The notes under the pieces were generated by a model. The model searched no databases and had not been told where the DNA came from. It saw only the letters and a program-made list of their open reading frames with translations. Positions 1-11,574 of a stretch of DNA of 64,000 nt are shown piece after piece (position 1 is the stretch's first letter; every line of letters starts with the position of its first letter). A program made the position numbers and the translations under genes. This DNA comes from Impatiens glandulifera (taxonomy: Eukaryota; Streptophyta; Magnoliopsida; Ericales; Balsaminaceae). The stretch spans positions 46,003,689-46,067,688 of the forward strand of contig NC_061868.1 of the NCBI RefSeq assembly GCF_907164915.1, in the 5' to 3' direction.

Positions 1-316
1 TTACATGACAACTTTTCGTCACAAGCACGGCTGCACCCATTGGCGCCTTCGAGAAGAATAAAAGATCATTGTCTTCTTCTCTCTTCTTCTCAAACCTCGT
101 CACCCAGAACTAAGAAATATTTTAACGACCGTTGACATCTCCTTAGCAATTGAAGATTTCGACTCAAATCTTCACATCGGCTAATTCTTCTACAACCAAT
201 GTCGTTTCTCCAATAGCCATCTTCAACAAAAGCACAAATATCCAACAACTTCTTAATGGTAGTTAGGGTTTCTATCATATCTTCACAAATAGATTAGGTT
301 AAACATTCTCAAAACA
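1..316 (-). mobile_element. Internal region of truncated LTR retroelement
   Basis: This stretch lies just inside a primer-binding site and LTR (317-633), so on the minus strand it is the leader and possible start of the gag region of an LTR retrotransposon cut off by the window edge. A 62-codon minus-strand frame (90-278) opens shortly after the primer site, but I see no capsid, zinc-knuckle or protease motif in it. It could be a short non-autonomous (TRIM-like) or a full Copia-type element; the missing sequence to the left would decide. Confidence 0.5.
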
Positions 317-330
317 TGCTCTGATACCAC
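317..330 (-). other. Primer-binding site for initiator Met tRNA
   Basis: The minus strand reads GTGGTATCAGAGCA, which contains the standard plant retrotransposon primer-binding site (TGGTATCAGAGC) complementary to the 3' end of initiator methionine tRNA. It sits one base from the LTR edge, as expected for a retroelement transcribed on the minus strand. Confidence 0.8.
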
Positions 331-331
331 T

Positions 332-633
332 TGTTGAGAAACGATCTAATCTAAACACGCAATAAAAGAAGATATAGAGATAAAGTGGTAAAGAATAATA
401 AAGAACACGAGATATAACGAGGTTCGGCCAACAATGCCTACATCCTCGGGGAGTCGTCCATTCTATTGATTTTCCATGGAATAATGGTCCAAGTAACCCT
501 AGGTTACAATGTCTCTATTTATAGGAGTACATTAAAAGCCAAAAGACTAAACTACTACTCCTAAGCCCAATAAAGGCTTAAAGCCCAATTACAATATATA
601 AACTCTAATTAAATATGAGCCCAAAACCCAACA
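332..633 (-). mobile_element. Long terminal repeat, 302 bp
   Basis: The segment starts TGTTG and ends CAACA, the usual inverted LTR termini, and abuts a Met-tRNA primer-binding site on its inner side. Its length suits a Copia-type or TRIM LTR. On the minus strand a TATA-like CTATAAATAG (around 514-524) fits a U3 promoter. Only this LTR is in the window, so the partner LTR and target-site duplication cannot be checked. Confidence 0.75.
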
Positions 634-635
634 TA

Positions 636-1650
636 CATTTTATTTGATCACTCTAAAAGTGTTTTTTAGAATGAATTGTTATGAAATAATATAATTTTTT
701 AATTATTATTTTCTGTTATTATAACTTTTGCGATGTATTTGCAGGAATTAATAATGAATGAATACCTATCCAATACAGTTTCAGTTTTAATTAAAGGTAA
801 TTTATTTGTAATTAAAATTCAAACCTAATATTATAGTACATGTAAGAATTTTTTTTTTTATGTTTAACTAATTATACCACGTTTCGTTTGGTTTGGTTTG
901 TTTTCTTCTATTTATGTAGTGTTCTCGGCATTTATAATATCATCACTTCAATTGATGTATGGTGTACATGTTCGAGACCTTATCGAAGCAATAAATAATA
1001 GTATGATCATACCTGTCAATTCAATTTATCAATTCATAACTGTGGGCTCCACAAAATCTTGACCCTATCTTTTATTTTATAAATTCTTGCCGACATCTCG
1101 TCCTCCCTCCTACGATAACTGGGATAGCCGTCCCAAACAATCCCAAGTTGTCGCGAAACGAGACAGAGAACCCGCCACTTCGGTCTTCTTTCTAGTTTTG
1201 TTTTTCTTTGTTTTGGGACTTAGCTGCGGGTACTAAAATATGTATATATATATCCTCTCTTTCTTCCGCTTCCTTCCATAATCAGTTATTTTCATTTTAT
1301 TTGATCGTGTTTTTTTGAATGAATTGTTATGAAATAAATATGATTTTTTAATTATTATTTTCTGTTATTATAACTTTTGCGATGTATTTGTAGGAATTAA
1401 TAATGAATGAATACCTATCAAATACAGTTTCAGTTTTTTTCTGTAGATGATATGAACTTCAATTTTGAAGGTAATTTATTTGTAATTAAAATTCAAATGT
1501 CATATTATAGTATATGTAAGAATTTATTTTCTTACATATGATTGCTTAGCTAGTTATACCTGGTTTGGTTTGGTTTCTTCTATTTATGTAGTGTTCTCGG
1601 TTCGAGACCTTATTGAAGCATTAAATAATATTAAGACTTCAATTGATATA
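636..1650. repeat. Direct duplication of about 360 bp (two copies)
   Basis: Bases about 636-1000 recur at about 1296-1650 with few changes, including a run through TTATTTGATC, GAATGAATTGTTATGAAAT, TTTTGCGATGTATTTG and GAATACCTATC. The 290-bp spacer is more GC-rich and has a TATA-like stretch (about 1240) and a CT-rich tract (1254-1278), so it may hold a relic promoter or 5' UTR, but I find no coding frame. A shorter motif, TTCGAGACCTTAT-GAAGCA, appears three times (about 971, 1602, 1664). Confidence 0.7.
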
Positions 1651-1718
1651 CTGAGTGTACATGTTCGAGACCTCTCGACGCATTAGATAATATTAAGATA
1701 TGCATGTTCATCACAATG

Positions 1719-1721
<3 letters not shown>

Positions 1722-1812
<91 letters not shown>
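1722..1812. repeat. (AT)n microsatellite, about 90 bp
   Basis: An essentially uninterrupted AT dinucleotide run. It creates an artefact frame of Tyr-Ile repeats and is not coding. Confidence 0.95.
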
Positions 1813-1816
<4 letters not shown>

Positions 1817-4503
1817 TTTGGATTGTAATAGTTTTTTTTTTTGTGCAATTTTATTATTATTGTTCACATAGACAGATTTAAAAAATTGAGTTAAGTTGGG
1901 CTTGAAAAAAAATACGACAAACTTAAATTAATAATATAAAAATTATGTATAATAGTAAATTTTGAAAAAGAAAAAGAAATTAGAGCATAATATCAAACTT
2001 TTTCCAAAATATATATATATTCTATAATAGATCCGTCTATTATTAAATATTTAAGAATAAAAATTATTAATTTAAAAATATTATTAGACTATAAACAAAA
2101 TAATAAATTTGGGAATAAAAAATACTCATAAATTGTACAAACACTCAAATAATCATATCAAACCAATTTTAAAAAATAATTATTTAAACTAGTCATAACC
2201 TCTTTCTTTTCTCTTCCTCAAAATAATCAATAATCAAACAAACCTATATAAATCTTTCTCTTTTAAATTAGACATTGAGGACTGAACTTAAATATATTTT
2301 ATGTAAGATCTTTCATTCTAACCCCTCTCTCTATATATATATTGAAAAAGAATTACACTGGAAAGATAGGCTGGGCTTAAGCCCACCCTAGCCTTTAGAA
2401 TGGATCCATCCCTAATCGTTTGTATTTTGGAACCTTTACTTTAATCTTGTTTGATCTATTTGTTTAGTTATTTTAAAAAAAAATAGCTTTTGTTTGACTG
2501 AAGTATAAAAAATAAAATTGTGCCTTTCATATTCTTCATTAAGAGCATTTGATCAGATAATATGAAGTTATGATGGGAAACTTTTTTATATTTAAATTTC
2601 ATATTATCTTAATCATTTGGAAACTTTTACACAAAATATTCAAATTCTTTTGGCTAGTTATCAATATCAATTAATTTGGACAGTTAACTAAAAATTTATA
2701 TGGTTGAAAACTAATTTTGCTTAGTTATAATATTTAATTCGGGATAAAGTTTTTGGTTCAAACTCAACTCTAGCGAGGAACAAAAATAATATAATTTCAA
2801 AGATAATATAAAGTGATTATAGTAAAAATTCAGAAAGTTAAGTTATTAAAATATTATTGAAGGGACCAACACCAGCACCCTTGAACAACCAAAGCTTACG
2901 ATTACTCCCGAATAGCCCAGACAACCAAACTCAAACGCATTATCAGGAATTCGAATAAGACGATTATCTAGCCAATGAGGAGAAAGAGGTATATAAAATT
3001 GTTAAAAAGAAATTTAATGAATACCTCTTTTTCGAAAGGGCAATGATTTATGTTATGATTTTAGAAGAAATATCTTTTAAAAATGATATGAACAATCTTT
3101 TGGAATCCTTTCTTGGAGTCCATGACTTGTGTTATCATCCGGTAATTTCGAGTATTTAATTGAATTTCGAATGCCGCCCATTACTCCGGTTTGAAACGGA
3201 AGCGTAAGAGGAGTAGGTGAAGACCGTGATGGTTGGTTTTTTTTGGTTGATTTTTTGTGTCGTGGGACTGTAATGTTTGTTAAGGGGGGTAGGTGAAGAC
3301 CGTGCTGGTTGTTTTTTTTGTGTGGTTATTTTCTTTTCTTTTTGTGTAGGGGACTGTAATGTTTATTTTTGTTTTTGGCAGAGAATTATGATCGGGACTA
3401 GTATATTTTGATGTTGTGCTTGTACTTTGATCATCACTAATGAGCTTATTCAAATTGCTATTTTGTCACAATTTATGAATCAATCACGATCTCATGGGCA
3501 AACTGGCAAAGTAAAACTTTGTTTTGTATAAAATTGTTTTTCTGAATAATTATCTAGATTATAGCGTAATTTTTAGTTTCATTTGGTGTAAAAATCATGA
3601 TACATATTTTATAAATGATTCTGATTTTTGTAAACATAACAAGATGAATAATCATGATACCGACTTTCCACTTGTCCATTCATTAAAATCTGATACTGTT
3701 TTGGTCATTCCCAGTTGCAAGATTATAATAGCAAGGCTACATCACTTTTTTTATTTATTTATGAATGAAAATTTCCGTATCTAACCATTAAATTTATCGT
3801 TTTCTAACTAAACATAGTCATTATAAGTTTATAACTATAATTTCTAAATGGATTGTGAAAAAAAGTAAATTACAAAATAAAGATATAGTTGTAAAATAAT
3901 AATAAAATTTAGGTAAGATTTTATTTAATGATAAAAAATAATTTACAAAAAGTATTTTGGAGATCGGAAAGCAAAAATATAATAACATTTATTAGTTCTT
4001 TTTTAACATAAAAAATTGATAAGATTTGTTATTAGTAATATATTATAGATAAAATTAAAATTAAAAATTATAATCTCATCATCTTAAAGAATTCAGATGA
4101 TTAAAAAATATTAATTTTCAACAAGAAGTTAAATAATATTTTTAAATAAGTGAGGCACAATATTATTGCTAAAATCAAGTAGATGTCGTTGACAAAACTT
4201 AAAAGAAGAAAACTATCAATTTAAAAAAAAAAGAATATAGTCAAAGAATTATATTAGAATAAATTAAGAAAAATGTTTTTTATATTTAAAATTTAATTAA
4301 ATTAAATTTTTTTAATAGATAAATTAAGTGATTTAATGGTATTAAAAATAATAAATATGTGAAAATCATACCATTACTGTTTTGTAAACCCTAAATAACT
4401 TAATAATTTGATGATTTAATAAATTAGAAAAAAATATAGTAAGATTATTTATTATTATAATATTATTACTTATTTTAATAAATTTATTATTATTAATTTA
4501 TTG

Positions 4504-4545
<42 letters not shown>

Positions 4546-5860
4546 TAATTTATATATTTATTTAATGTGAAAATATAGTATTAAAATAATATTTGTTCTA
4601 TTTATTTTTCACCTAATTTTTTTTAATCAAGATTTTAATTTGTATTTTTAACAATTTTACAAATTAATTGTAATTGTAACTATTTATTGTGATGATAAAA
4701 AAATAACTATTTCCAAAATGTAATTTTAAAATCTACTGTAACTAACTTCTTTATCAAATATTGATTTAAAAGTTCAATATTTAAGATTCTTTTAAATTGA
4801 CAAACTTATTTATTATTATTTTTATTTAAAAATTTAGTACGAACCTCCAACAATTTAATGCGTTTTCATATAAATTGAATTTGAGCTTTTGATTTTAAAA
4901 CAAAAATAATAATAATATCTAATTAAACTATCTTAACTTATAACAAAGTTTAATAAATATTTATAGATGTACTCTTATGCAAATATGTTTTTATAAATAA
5001 AAAAATTATTTAATGTTATCTTCTAACTTATTAATTAGAATATGTGCAATAATTTTATCATGTCCAAACCCTCTGTTTGGACTCGTAAGCAACCCTTTCG
5101 TACATCGTATAGTTCAGCATCCCAAACCAAAATTGGAAACTACTAGAAATGTTTCTGAATTAATGACACTTCACTCAATAAACCTCACTTTTCCTATCCC
5201 CAATCATCCCTGATATATATATAAGCTTACTATCTTTCCTACACTTAATTATCAAGAATAATATAAATTCATTTTAATCATTATATAATTTTTAATTATT
5301 AAAAAATATTTATAATTTATATATAAATATAAATTTTGAAACTAGTTAACTATTCACTATTAAAAAAAGGTAATTATATGAATTTATATTATATTTTAAG
5401 TTAGGAGTTGTAATTGTAGATACTTTATAATTTTATGTTTGGTATATAGTATAAGAATGTAATATAAATTGTATAAATATGAATTTAAAATTATTATTAT
5501 TATTATTATTATTATTTTTTTATATTTATTTATATTAGAAATAATATTGTTTATTATTATAAAGTATTGTAATGTGATTATTTTTAATTAAATTATAAAA
5601 AATTAAACGGTAAATTAAATTTATTTAATTTGAATATTATTAATAATTGTAATAAAATAAATTTAATATATAAAAATATATATTATTTATAATAAGTAAA
5701 TATATAAAATAATAATTAATAAAATTATCGTTATAAAAAAAAATATATTTTTTAATTAAAATATTAAACTATTTAAAAAATAATAATTAAAAATAATTAT
5801 GTATATTAATAATATTAAAATTAAATAAACAAGAAAACAATAGATTCTTTAAACCTACCC
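1813..5860. other. AT-rich intergenic DNA, no gene seen
   Basis: About 4 kb without a convincing coding region. Contents: a possible right end of a hAT-like element around 2360-2412 (reverse complement AGGGATGGATCC followed by GGGTGGGCTTAAG); a tandem duplication of about 75 bp at 3218-3365 containing AGGTGAAGACCGTG and GGGACTGTAATGTTT twice; a (TA)n run at 4508-4543; an ATT run near 5494-5516. Short frames at 3524-3784 and 5013-5213 have AT-driven composition and no recognisable domain. Confidence 0.6.
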
Positions 5861-6349
5861 AAAAAAAATTAGCCCCTATAAGACCATCAACTTGTTATAT
5901 AAATATAATAACAACTTGTCAATCATTGTATTAGACTTCAAGATTAGGATAATGGAATATCCAACTTGCAAATTAACAAATATATATTGGAAGGAAAATG
6001 ATATAAAAATTCACCCTCCAAAGTATACAAAAATTTTAGTTGAGCTCTTTATAAAATAAAATTCTCACGAACTTGAAATCAGTCATAATGTTTCCATGCA
6101 CACTAAACAAAAACAATAAAACTTGCTAGAATACTTTGAATTTCAGTTGGTACTCATAAACATTTCAAATAGAAGAATAATCATAAATTAGGGTGAACTA
6201 AGAGAAAATGTTTAATCACATATTTCATATTAAATACAAATCAAAAACAAAATTATTTTGACATATTATTTATAATTTAGATCATGTTTTAAATAATTAT
6301 GATAATTAATAATTACCCTAAAATATAACTTCTCAATTCTCACATACAC

Positions 6350-6604
6350 ATTCACGGATAGATTCAGGGATTGGGTGGGCTTCTAAACACCCCGAAAAAA
6401 AAAAAAATTATTTTTAACGTAAAATAGTTAATAACTCTATAATTTGTAATTTTTTTTTTTATTTAATTCACTGTTTATTTATTTAAAAAATGGTAAAACT
6501 TACCTTTGTCACTGAATTTATTCAAAATTTTCTTGTTATTTTTTTAAGTCTATCCTAATTTTTTTTAAATAACCCTGAATCTTGGATTCGTGTCCATGTA
6601 TAGA
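6350..6604. mobile_element. Possible small hAT-like insertion
   Basis: The inverted partner arm (around 15300-15345) runs through this position without this 250-bp block, so it looks like an insertion in the left arm. The left end reads GGATAGATTCAGGGATTGGG with TGGGCTT, and the right end read inverted has GAATCCAAGATTCAGGG; both resemble the GGATCCAGG-type ends of plant hAT-like MITEs. I could not find a clean 8-bp target duplication. Confidence 0.4.
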
Positions 6605-6850
6605 TCGTGTGCATCTCGTACATGTATGTTTGTCAATTATTGAATATTGTTTCACATTTATTAAAAAAAAAAGAAGAAAAAAAACACTTGTATTTTATAA
6701 ATTGCAATTTACAATTGATTTTTGGAAAATAAGAATGTATTAAGAAATATCTTTGAAATAAAGGATCAATTAAAGATTCAAAAAGAACTTAAGGGTCATT
6801 TACATATTCATCATATTTCAAATCTTGCATTCTTTACATTATTTCAAAAG

Positions 6851-6911
6851 GTCAAAATTCAGAACCTTTATCCCAAAGTCAAACAGAGCACTCTAATTTG
6901 ATGGCTTTGAC
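6851..6911 (+). promoter_or_regulatory. Three W-box cores in WAKL promoter
   Basis: TTGACC (6850-6855, reverse strand), TTGACT (6877-6882, reverse strand) and TTGACT (6907-6912, forward) lie within about 60 bp, 90-150 bp upstream of the first WAK-like start codon. These are binding cores for WRKY transcription factors, which drive defence-induced genes. The same three sites are kept in the inverted copy upstream of 14760. Function is inferred from motif and context only. Confidence 0.5.
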
Positions 6912-7001
6912 TGTCCATGGCCATCCCTTTAAAACCAAGAAGATGAACCATACTTACCCATAACAGCTACTTTCCAGTGAGCCAGAAAACCACCCAAAAA
7001 A

Positions 7002-9370
7002 ATGTCAAAAACCATGCATTTGGCCAAATCTATGTCAGCTTTCATCTTTCTGGTGACAATATTATCGCCGGCGCCGGCAGTTTCAGTAATGCAGCCAGGT
7101 CCGAATTGCACCACCACATGCGGCGGTATCAACATCCCTTTCCCCTTTGGCACAACCCCAGATTGCTATCTAAATCCGACTTTCCTTGTTGTATGCAACG
7201 AAACCCATTTCAATCCTCCCAAACCATTTCTAAGTAATAGAACCACCGATCCATTCGAATTGCTGGACATAATGCTCGATGGCCAACTGCGTGTCTCATC
7301 ACCCGTCTCTCGTTATTGCTATAACCAGACCGGGGGTGTGATTAGAAATGAGACCAAAAACGTGATCCAAGAACTTCCAGTGAATTTCTTCTTCTCCGAC
7401 ACGAAAAACAAGTATATTGGTGTCGGTTGTGATACAGTTGTTGTAGTTCTAAGCTTAAGAAATACTAGGTATGCTACTGGTTGTATATCTCTCTGCAATA
7501 CTCCTCAGGCTGTTATCAATGGATCTTGCACTGGTTTCGGTTGTTGCGAGACTTCATTACTCAAACAAACTAGAGTTTATGGAATTGGAATATTCAGTAT
7601 AGAGAAACATGTCAAAGTATGGGAATTTGATCCTTGCAGCTACACTTTTATTGGCGAAATTGATGCTTTCAACTTTTCATTATCCGACATTCGAGGACTT
7701 TTAGATAGGAAGAGTTTCCCTGCTATGCTGGATTGGGCTATAGGGAATAAGACTTGCGAAGAAGAAAGGAGGAATTCTTCGAGTTTTGCTTGCATGGCGG
7801 CAAATAGTGATTGCATTGATTCTACAAACGGACCTGGCTATTTCTGCAATTGCTCTTCTGGGTATCAAGGAAATCCTTATCTTGTTAATGGCTGTCAAGG
7901 TATGGACCTGATCATTTGGTAATTTGATTATAGTTTATCAATGTTTCAGATATAATTTGAATTGGGCGGCTTTATTTTGCAGATGTTAATGAATGCCAAG
8001 CTTCAAATCCTTGCTATTTGAATTCAACCTGCGCGAATTCAGTGGGGAGTTTCTCATGTTCTTGTTTGGAAGGATTTGAAGGAGATGGTTTGAAAAACGG
8101 AACAGGCTGCAGTCCAAAGATCAAGTCTAATGATTCTACAACACTAATCATTGTTCTAAGTGTTACAATTGGTCTCTTAGTTCTGGTAGTTGCAGGATCT
8201 TTTATATATTGGATTCAAAGAAAAAGGAAGATCATAAAGCTTAGAGAAAAATTCTTTCAACAAAATGGAGGTTTGTTACTACAACAGAAGCTCTCACAAG
8301 ATGAATCCTCGTCGAGCAATCAAACAACAAGGATTTTCACTATCGAGGATCTCAAGAAGGCGACGAATAACTATGGTGAAGATAGAGTTATCGGGCAAGG
8401 AGGTTTCGGAACCGTGTACAAAGGAGTATTGCCCGATGACAGAGTTGTCGCCATTAAGAAATCTAAGATAAGTGACGAAAGCCAAACAGAGCAATTCGTT
8501 AATGAAGTAATCATCCTCTCGCAAATCAATCATAGGAACGTGGTGAAGCTTATAGGATGTTGTCTAGAAACTGAAGTCCCTTCTTTAGTTTATGAGTTCA
8601 TCTCGAATGGAACTCTTTCGGAACGCATTCATGATAAAGATTCTGCATTCTCTTTGCTCACGTGGGATATGCGTTTGAAGATAGCTGCAGATACCGCAGA
8701 AGCATTGGCTTATTTGCACTCGGCAGCTTCTATCCCGATCATCCATAGGGATATCAAATCCGCTAATATACTCTTGGATGACATGTATACAGCCAAAGTT
8801 TCTGATTTCGGGGCTTCGAAACTGATTTCTGCAGATCAAACAGAATTGGCTACTCTTGTTCAAGGGACTTTCGGTTATTTGGACCCTGAATATTTCTTTT
8901 CAAACCAATTAACGGAGAAGAGCGATGTTTATAGCTTCGGGGTAGTCTTGGTGGAGCTGCTAACGGGTGAAAAGGCGTTATCTTACGACAGACCTGAAAA
9001 ACAGAAGAACTTGGCCATGCATTTTGTTTGTTCGATGAAAGAAGACCGACTAATAGAAATTCTCGACAGTAAAATTGTTAACAATGAAGGTGTCGAACAG
9101 ATGAATGGAGTGGCGAAGATTGCCCAAAGATGCTTGAGAATGACAGGGGATGAGAGGCCTACCATGAGAGAAGTGGCAATAATGCTTGAAGGTCTAATGA
9201 AAACAGAGAAACATCCATGGGACGAATTCAATTCTTACCACGAAGAAACTAAGTTACTTCTAGACATAGATTATGACGGGGTTCTTGGTGATGAAAACGG
9301 TTATTCGGAAAGCGCAGGTTTTAATAGTTTGAAAGACCGAATGATTGATAGATTAGATGGAGGACGTTAG
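7002..9370 (+). CDS. WAKL: Wall-associated kinase-like receptor, copy 1
   Basis: Two coding exons, 7002-7899 and 7983-9370, joined in phase 1 across an 82-bp GT-AG intron, give 761 residues. Order: signal peptide (about 1-28); galacturonan-binding GUB_WAK domain starting [18 protein letters not shown]-associated cysteine-rich region; EGF-like repeat ending just before the intron; calcium-binding EGF beginning DVNEC (about 300-342); membrane span (about 352-377); Ser/Thr-Tyr kinase with Gly loop GQGGFGTV (about 437), Lys458, HRD (554-556), DFG (574-576) and [10 protein letters not shown]. All catalytic residues are present, so it should be active. Expected at the plasma membrane, sensing pectin. 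The start is the ATG followed by a hydrophobic leader. The intron usually found just before the membrane span in WAK genes is absent. Confidence 0.95.
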
Positions 9371-9479
9371 AAATTGTTTTACGAGGATAAGAATATTTCA
9401 CACAATTATATCATGTGTTATGTTTTCATTCATTTATTTGTATATTGTATTTGTATGATATTCAATTATTTTTATATCA

Positions 9480-10290
9480 TTGTATTCGTATCAAATGAGT
9501 GTTAAAATAATATCAAATGGTGCAACAGAGTATCAAAATTAAAATTAAGTGTTAAAATATGGATATCAAATTTTGATACGGGACCAAATTTGATGTGGCC
9601 CAATCACAGCGTGCCAATTGACAGCGTTGATGATTACTTTTTTTTTTTTGTTTTTTTTTAAATACATTTTTGTATAATAATTGATATATATATATATATA
9701 TCATTATTTTTTATTTTTTGAGATCTATAAAAAAAGACTTAGTTTGTGTCATTTGGACACCAAGAAATTTCTAAAGTTTTCCACCATATTATCATCCTTG
9801 TTTGTATCACATTTCTTCATATTATCATATGAATATTCTCCCAAACCTTTCAATCTCGAAGAAATTCAACAACAATGGGAGTTGGAGGAATCTTTACTCA
9901 AAAGGCAAAAAGAACTTCTCGAAGAGCTTCAAAGGCGAAACAATCGTTTTAAAATTTTATTTTAAAACTCTCGATTAGAGTTTTAAAAACACTACTTAAC
10001 AAATTACCAATGTTTAGAGTGTTTGTTTTCGTCTTCGTTTTAAATAATATTTGTATGTTTGATTTACCAAGTGATGAATAATATTGTTTGTGGTTAAAAA
10101 AAATGAAATTATGTATAAATGATGTGAAAGTGAGAGAAAGTGAAAAAGTAATTTTGATATCTTGAATAACACTCTACTGTAGAATATGTTAAAGAGTGGG
10201 TGTTAAAATATGTGTTAAAATATGTGTTAAGCTGACGTTGCAAAGTATTAAATGAAAAAATTTGATACCCTGATGTGGATAGTCTAAATG
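9480..10290 (+). mobile_element. Degenerate Harbinger-like transposon remnant
   Basis: The left part has repeated GTGTTAAAATA and ATCAAATTTTGATAC motifs. The right end, read inverted, starts GACTATCCACATCAGGGTAT. Inside is GAGATCTATAAA (about 9720), the same promoter-like segment found inside the MITEs at 52459 and 57621. It is followed by a frame up to 9965 (no usable ATG) ending in a Glu/Leu/Lys-rich, coiled-coil-like tail (LEEIQQQWELEESLLKRQ). Such tails occur in the Myb/NAM-associated-like accessory proteins of plant Harbinger elements, so I read it as a decayed copy of one. Family assignment is inference. Confidence 0.4.
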
Positions 10291-10395
10291 TTGCATTAAT
10301 ATGAAATTTGTATTTATTGTGCTTAGTTATATTATTTCATTTTATGTAAAGACAATATTTGTGAGTATTCTTCCACATGAACTTAACCTTTTTTA

Positions 10396-10885
10396 ACGGG
10401 AGTAAATGAGCCGGTGACCAGTGCATAATTTTAATTTTAAATGTGTTGCTGACCACTTTATATTTTTTGACGAAATTGCCCCTGTCGCGAAACGTAACCG
10501 CCGATTGCGAGACGTAACTGGATGCCAAGTGAAAACTCCATAATCGGATTACCGGTTGCGTCTCGCGATTGCCGGTTGCGTCTCGCGAATTCCGGTTACG
10601 TCTCGCGAATGCATCTCGCGAATGCCGGTTGCGTCTCGCGAATGCATCTTGCAAATGTCGGTTGCGTCTCGCGAATGCATCTCGCGATTACCTGTTGTGT
10701 CTCGCGAATGCAGGTTGCTTCTCGCAACCGGGGTACGGCTCGCGATTGTGGACTTTTTACATGTCATTCGGTTGCGTCTCGCGACACAGACAATTTCGTT
10801 AAAAAAATAAGAAGTGGTCACCAACCAATTTAAAATTGTGTGCAATTTAAAATTATGCGCTGATTACCCACTCATTTACCCTTAT
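10396..10885. mobile_element. MITE-like element with internal CpG minisatellite
   Basis: Terminal inverted repeats of about 100-150 bp: the left begins GGGAGTAAATGAG and continues through GTGACCAGTGCATAATTTTA and TGACCACTT; the right end read inverted is GGGTAAATGAG, then CAGCGCATAATTTTAAATT and GTGACCACTT. Between them (about 10548-10745) lies an array of 20-bp and 33-bp units built on GGTTGCGTCTCGCGAATGC, rich in CpG and the palindrome TCGCGA, in sharp contrast to the AT-rich surroundings. Frames through it are artefacts. No transposase. Target duplication not clear. Confidence 0.65.
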
Positions 10886-11574
10886 TATTAGGAGGGTCGT
10901 CCAATTTCTCATTTTAACATATTAATTTGTAAAATCCTAATAATATATATTCAACATCACTCCATAAATTTAAGTTTGAATCAATTTTATATTTTAGTAG
11001 ACTAGACTCGTTCTACTAACTTATAATAATATATTTCTTTCTAATAAAACGGGCTTAAACAAATAAATTGACAGATTCAAATAAAAGAGAATAAAATAAG
11101 TTTTCACCGATTTTCGATTCAGTCATTTATTTTGAATTCTATCGTGAACTTATTTTGTGGGCATATATATAATTGTCTAATATACTAAACTATTAATACA
11201 ATCAATAAAATCGGTTGTATATTTACTAGATTCAATAATATGTTACAAAAATATTCAACTTATTTTCATGTTTTATAAAGTTATTAATAGTTTTTTTTTC
11301 ATATTTTATATTTATATTTAAAACATTATATTGTGCCTATTTAAAATAGAGTGAGATAGTGAAAAAAAAAATGGTGTAAAAAATGGTGTCGAAATGATAG
11401 GACAATATTTGAAAAGACATAAAATCTAAAAAAAAAAAATCATTTTTCAAATTAATTCAGTGTTAATTTTTTTTATAAAATGATCCATTTAAAAAATTTA
11501 TTTAAGCACAACGATAAAAACATGACATGAAAAAAGTTATGTACAAATTGATTACATTATAATAATTAATTGAC

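Larger units (their letters stand above)
5860..9440 (+). repeat. Left arm of inverted WAK-like duplication
   Basis: This arm reappears inverted at about 12290-16690. Matching landmarks outside the gene include GACTTCAAGATTAGGATAAT with the cold-spot ATCCAACTTGCAAATTAACA (about 5935-5980; partner about 16565-16610), TATAACTTCTCAATTCTCAC (about 6323; partner 15345-15365) and the whole proximal promoter (6780-7001; partner 14761-14980). Similarity continues about 70 bp past the stop codon. The arm carries its own insertion (about 6350-6604) that the partner lacks. Confidence 0.8.

Noticed and set aside
1..638. TACAT at 2-6 and 634-638 as a target duplication around a 627-bp element
   Set aside because: The sequence after 6 does not match the LTR start and the internal region clearly continues; probably coincidence.
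1631..1867. 78-codon minus-strand frame
   Set aside because: Mostly Tyr-Ile repeats read from the (AT)n microsatellite.
3524..3784. 86-codon plus-strand frame
   Set aside because: AT-driven composition, no domain, no promoter or splice support.
5013..5213. 66-codon plus-strand frame
   Set aside because: No recognisable motif and TA-rich context; treated as chance.
6929..7153. Minus-strand frame opposite the first WAKL start
   Set aside because: Shadow of the real coding exon; the same shadow exists in the inverted copy.
8585..9231. Antisense frames in the WAKL kinase exon
   Set aside because: Mirror frames of a conserved kinase; repeated identically in the paralogue.
10337..10845. Overlapping frames rich in RLRLAN and SRDA repeats
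   Set aside because: Translations of the CpG minisatellite in several frames and both strands; not proteins.
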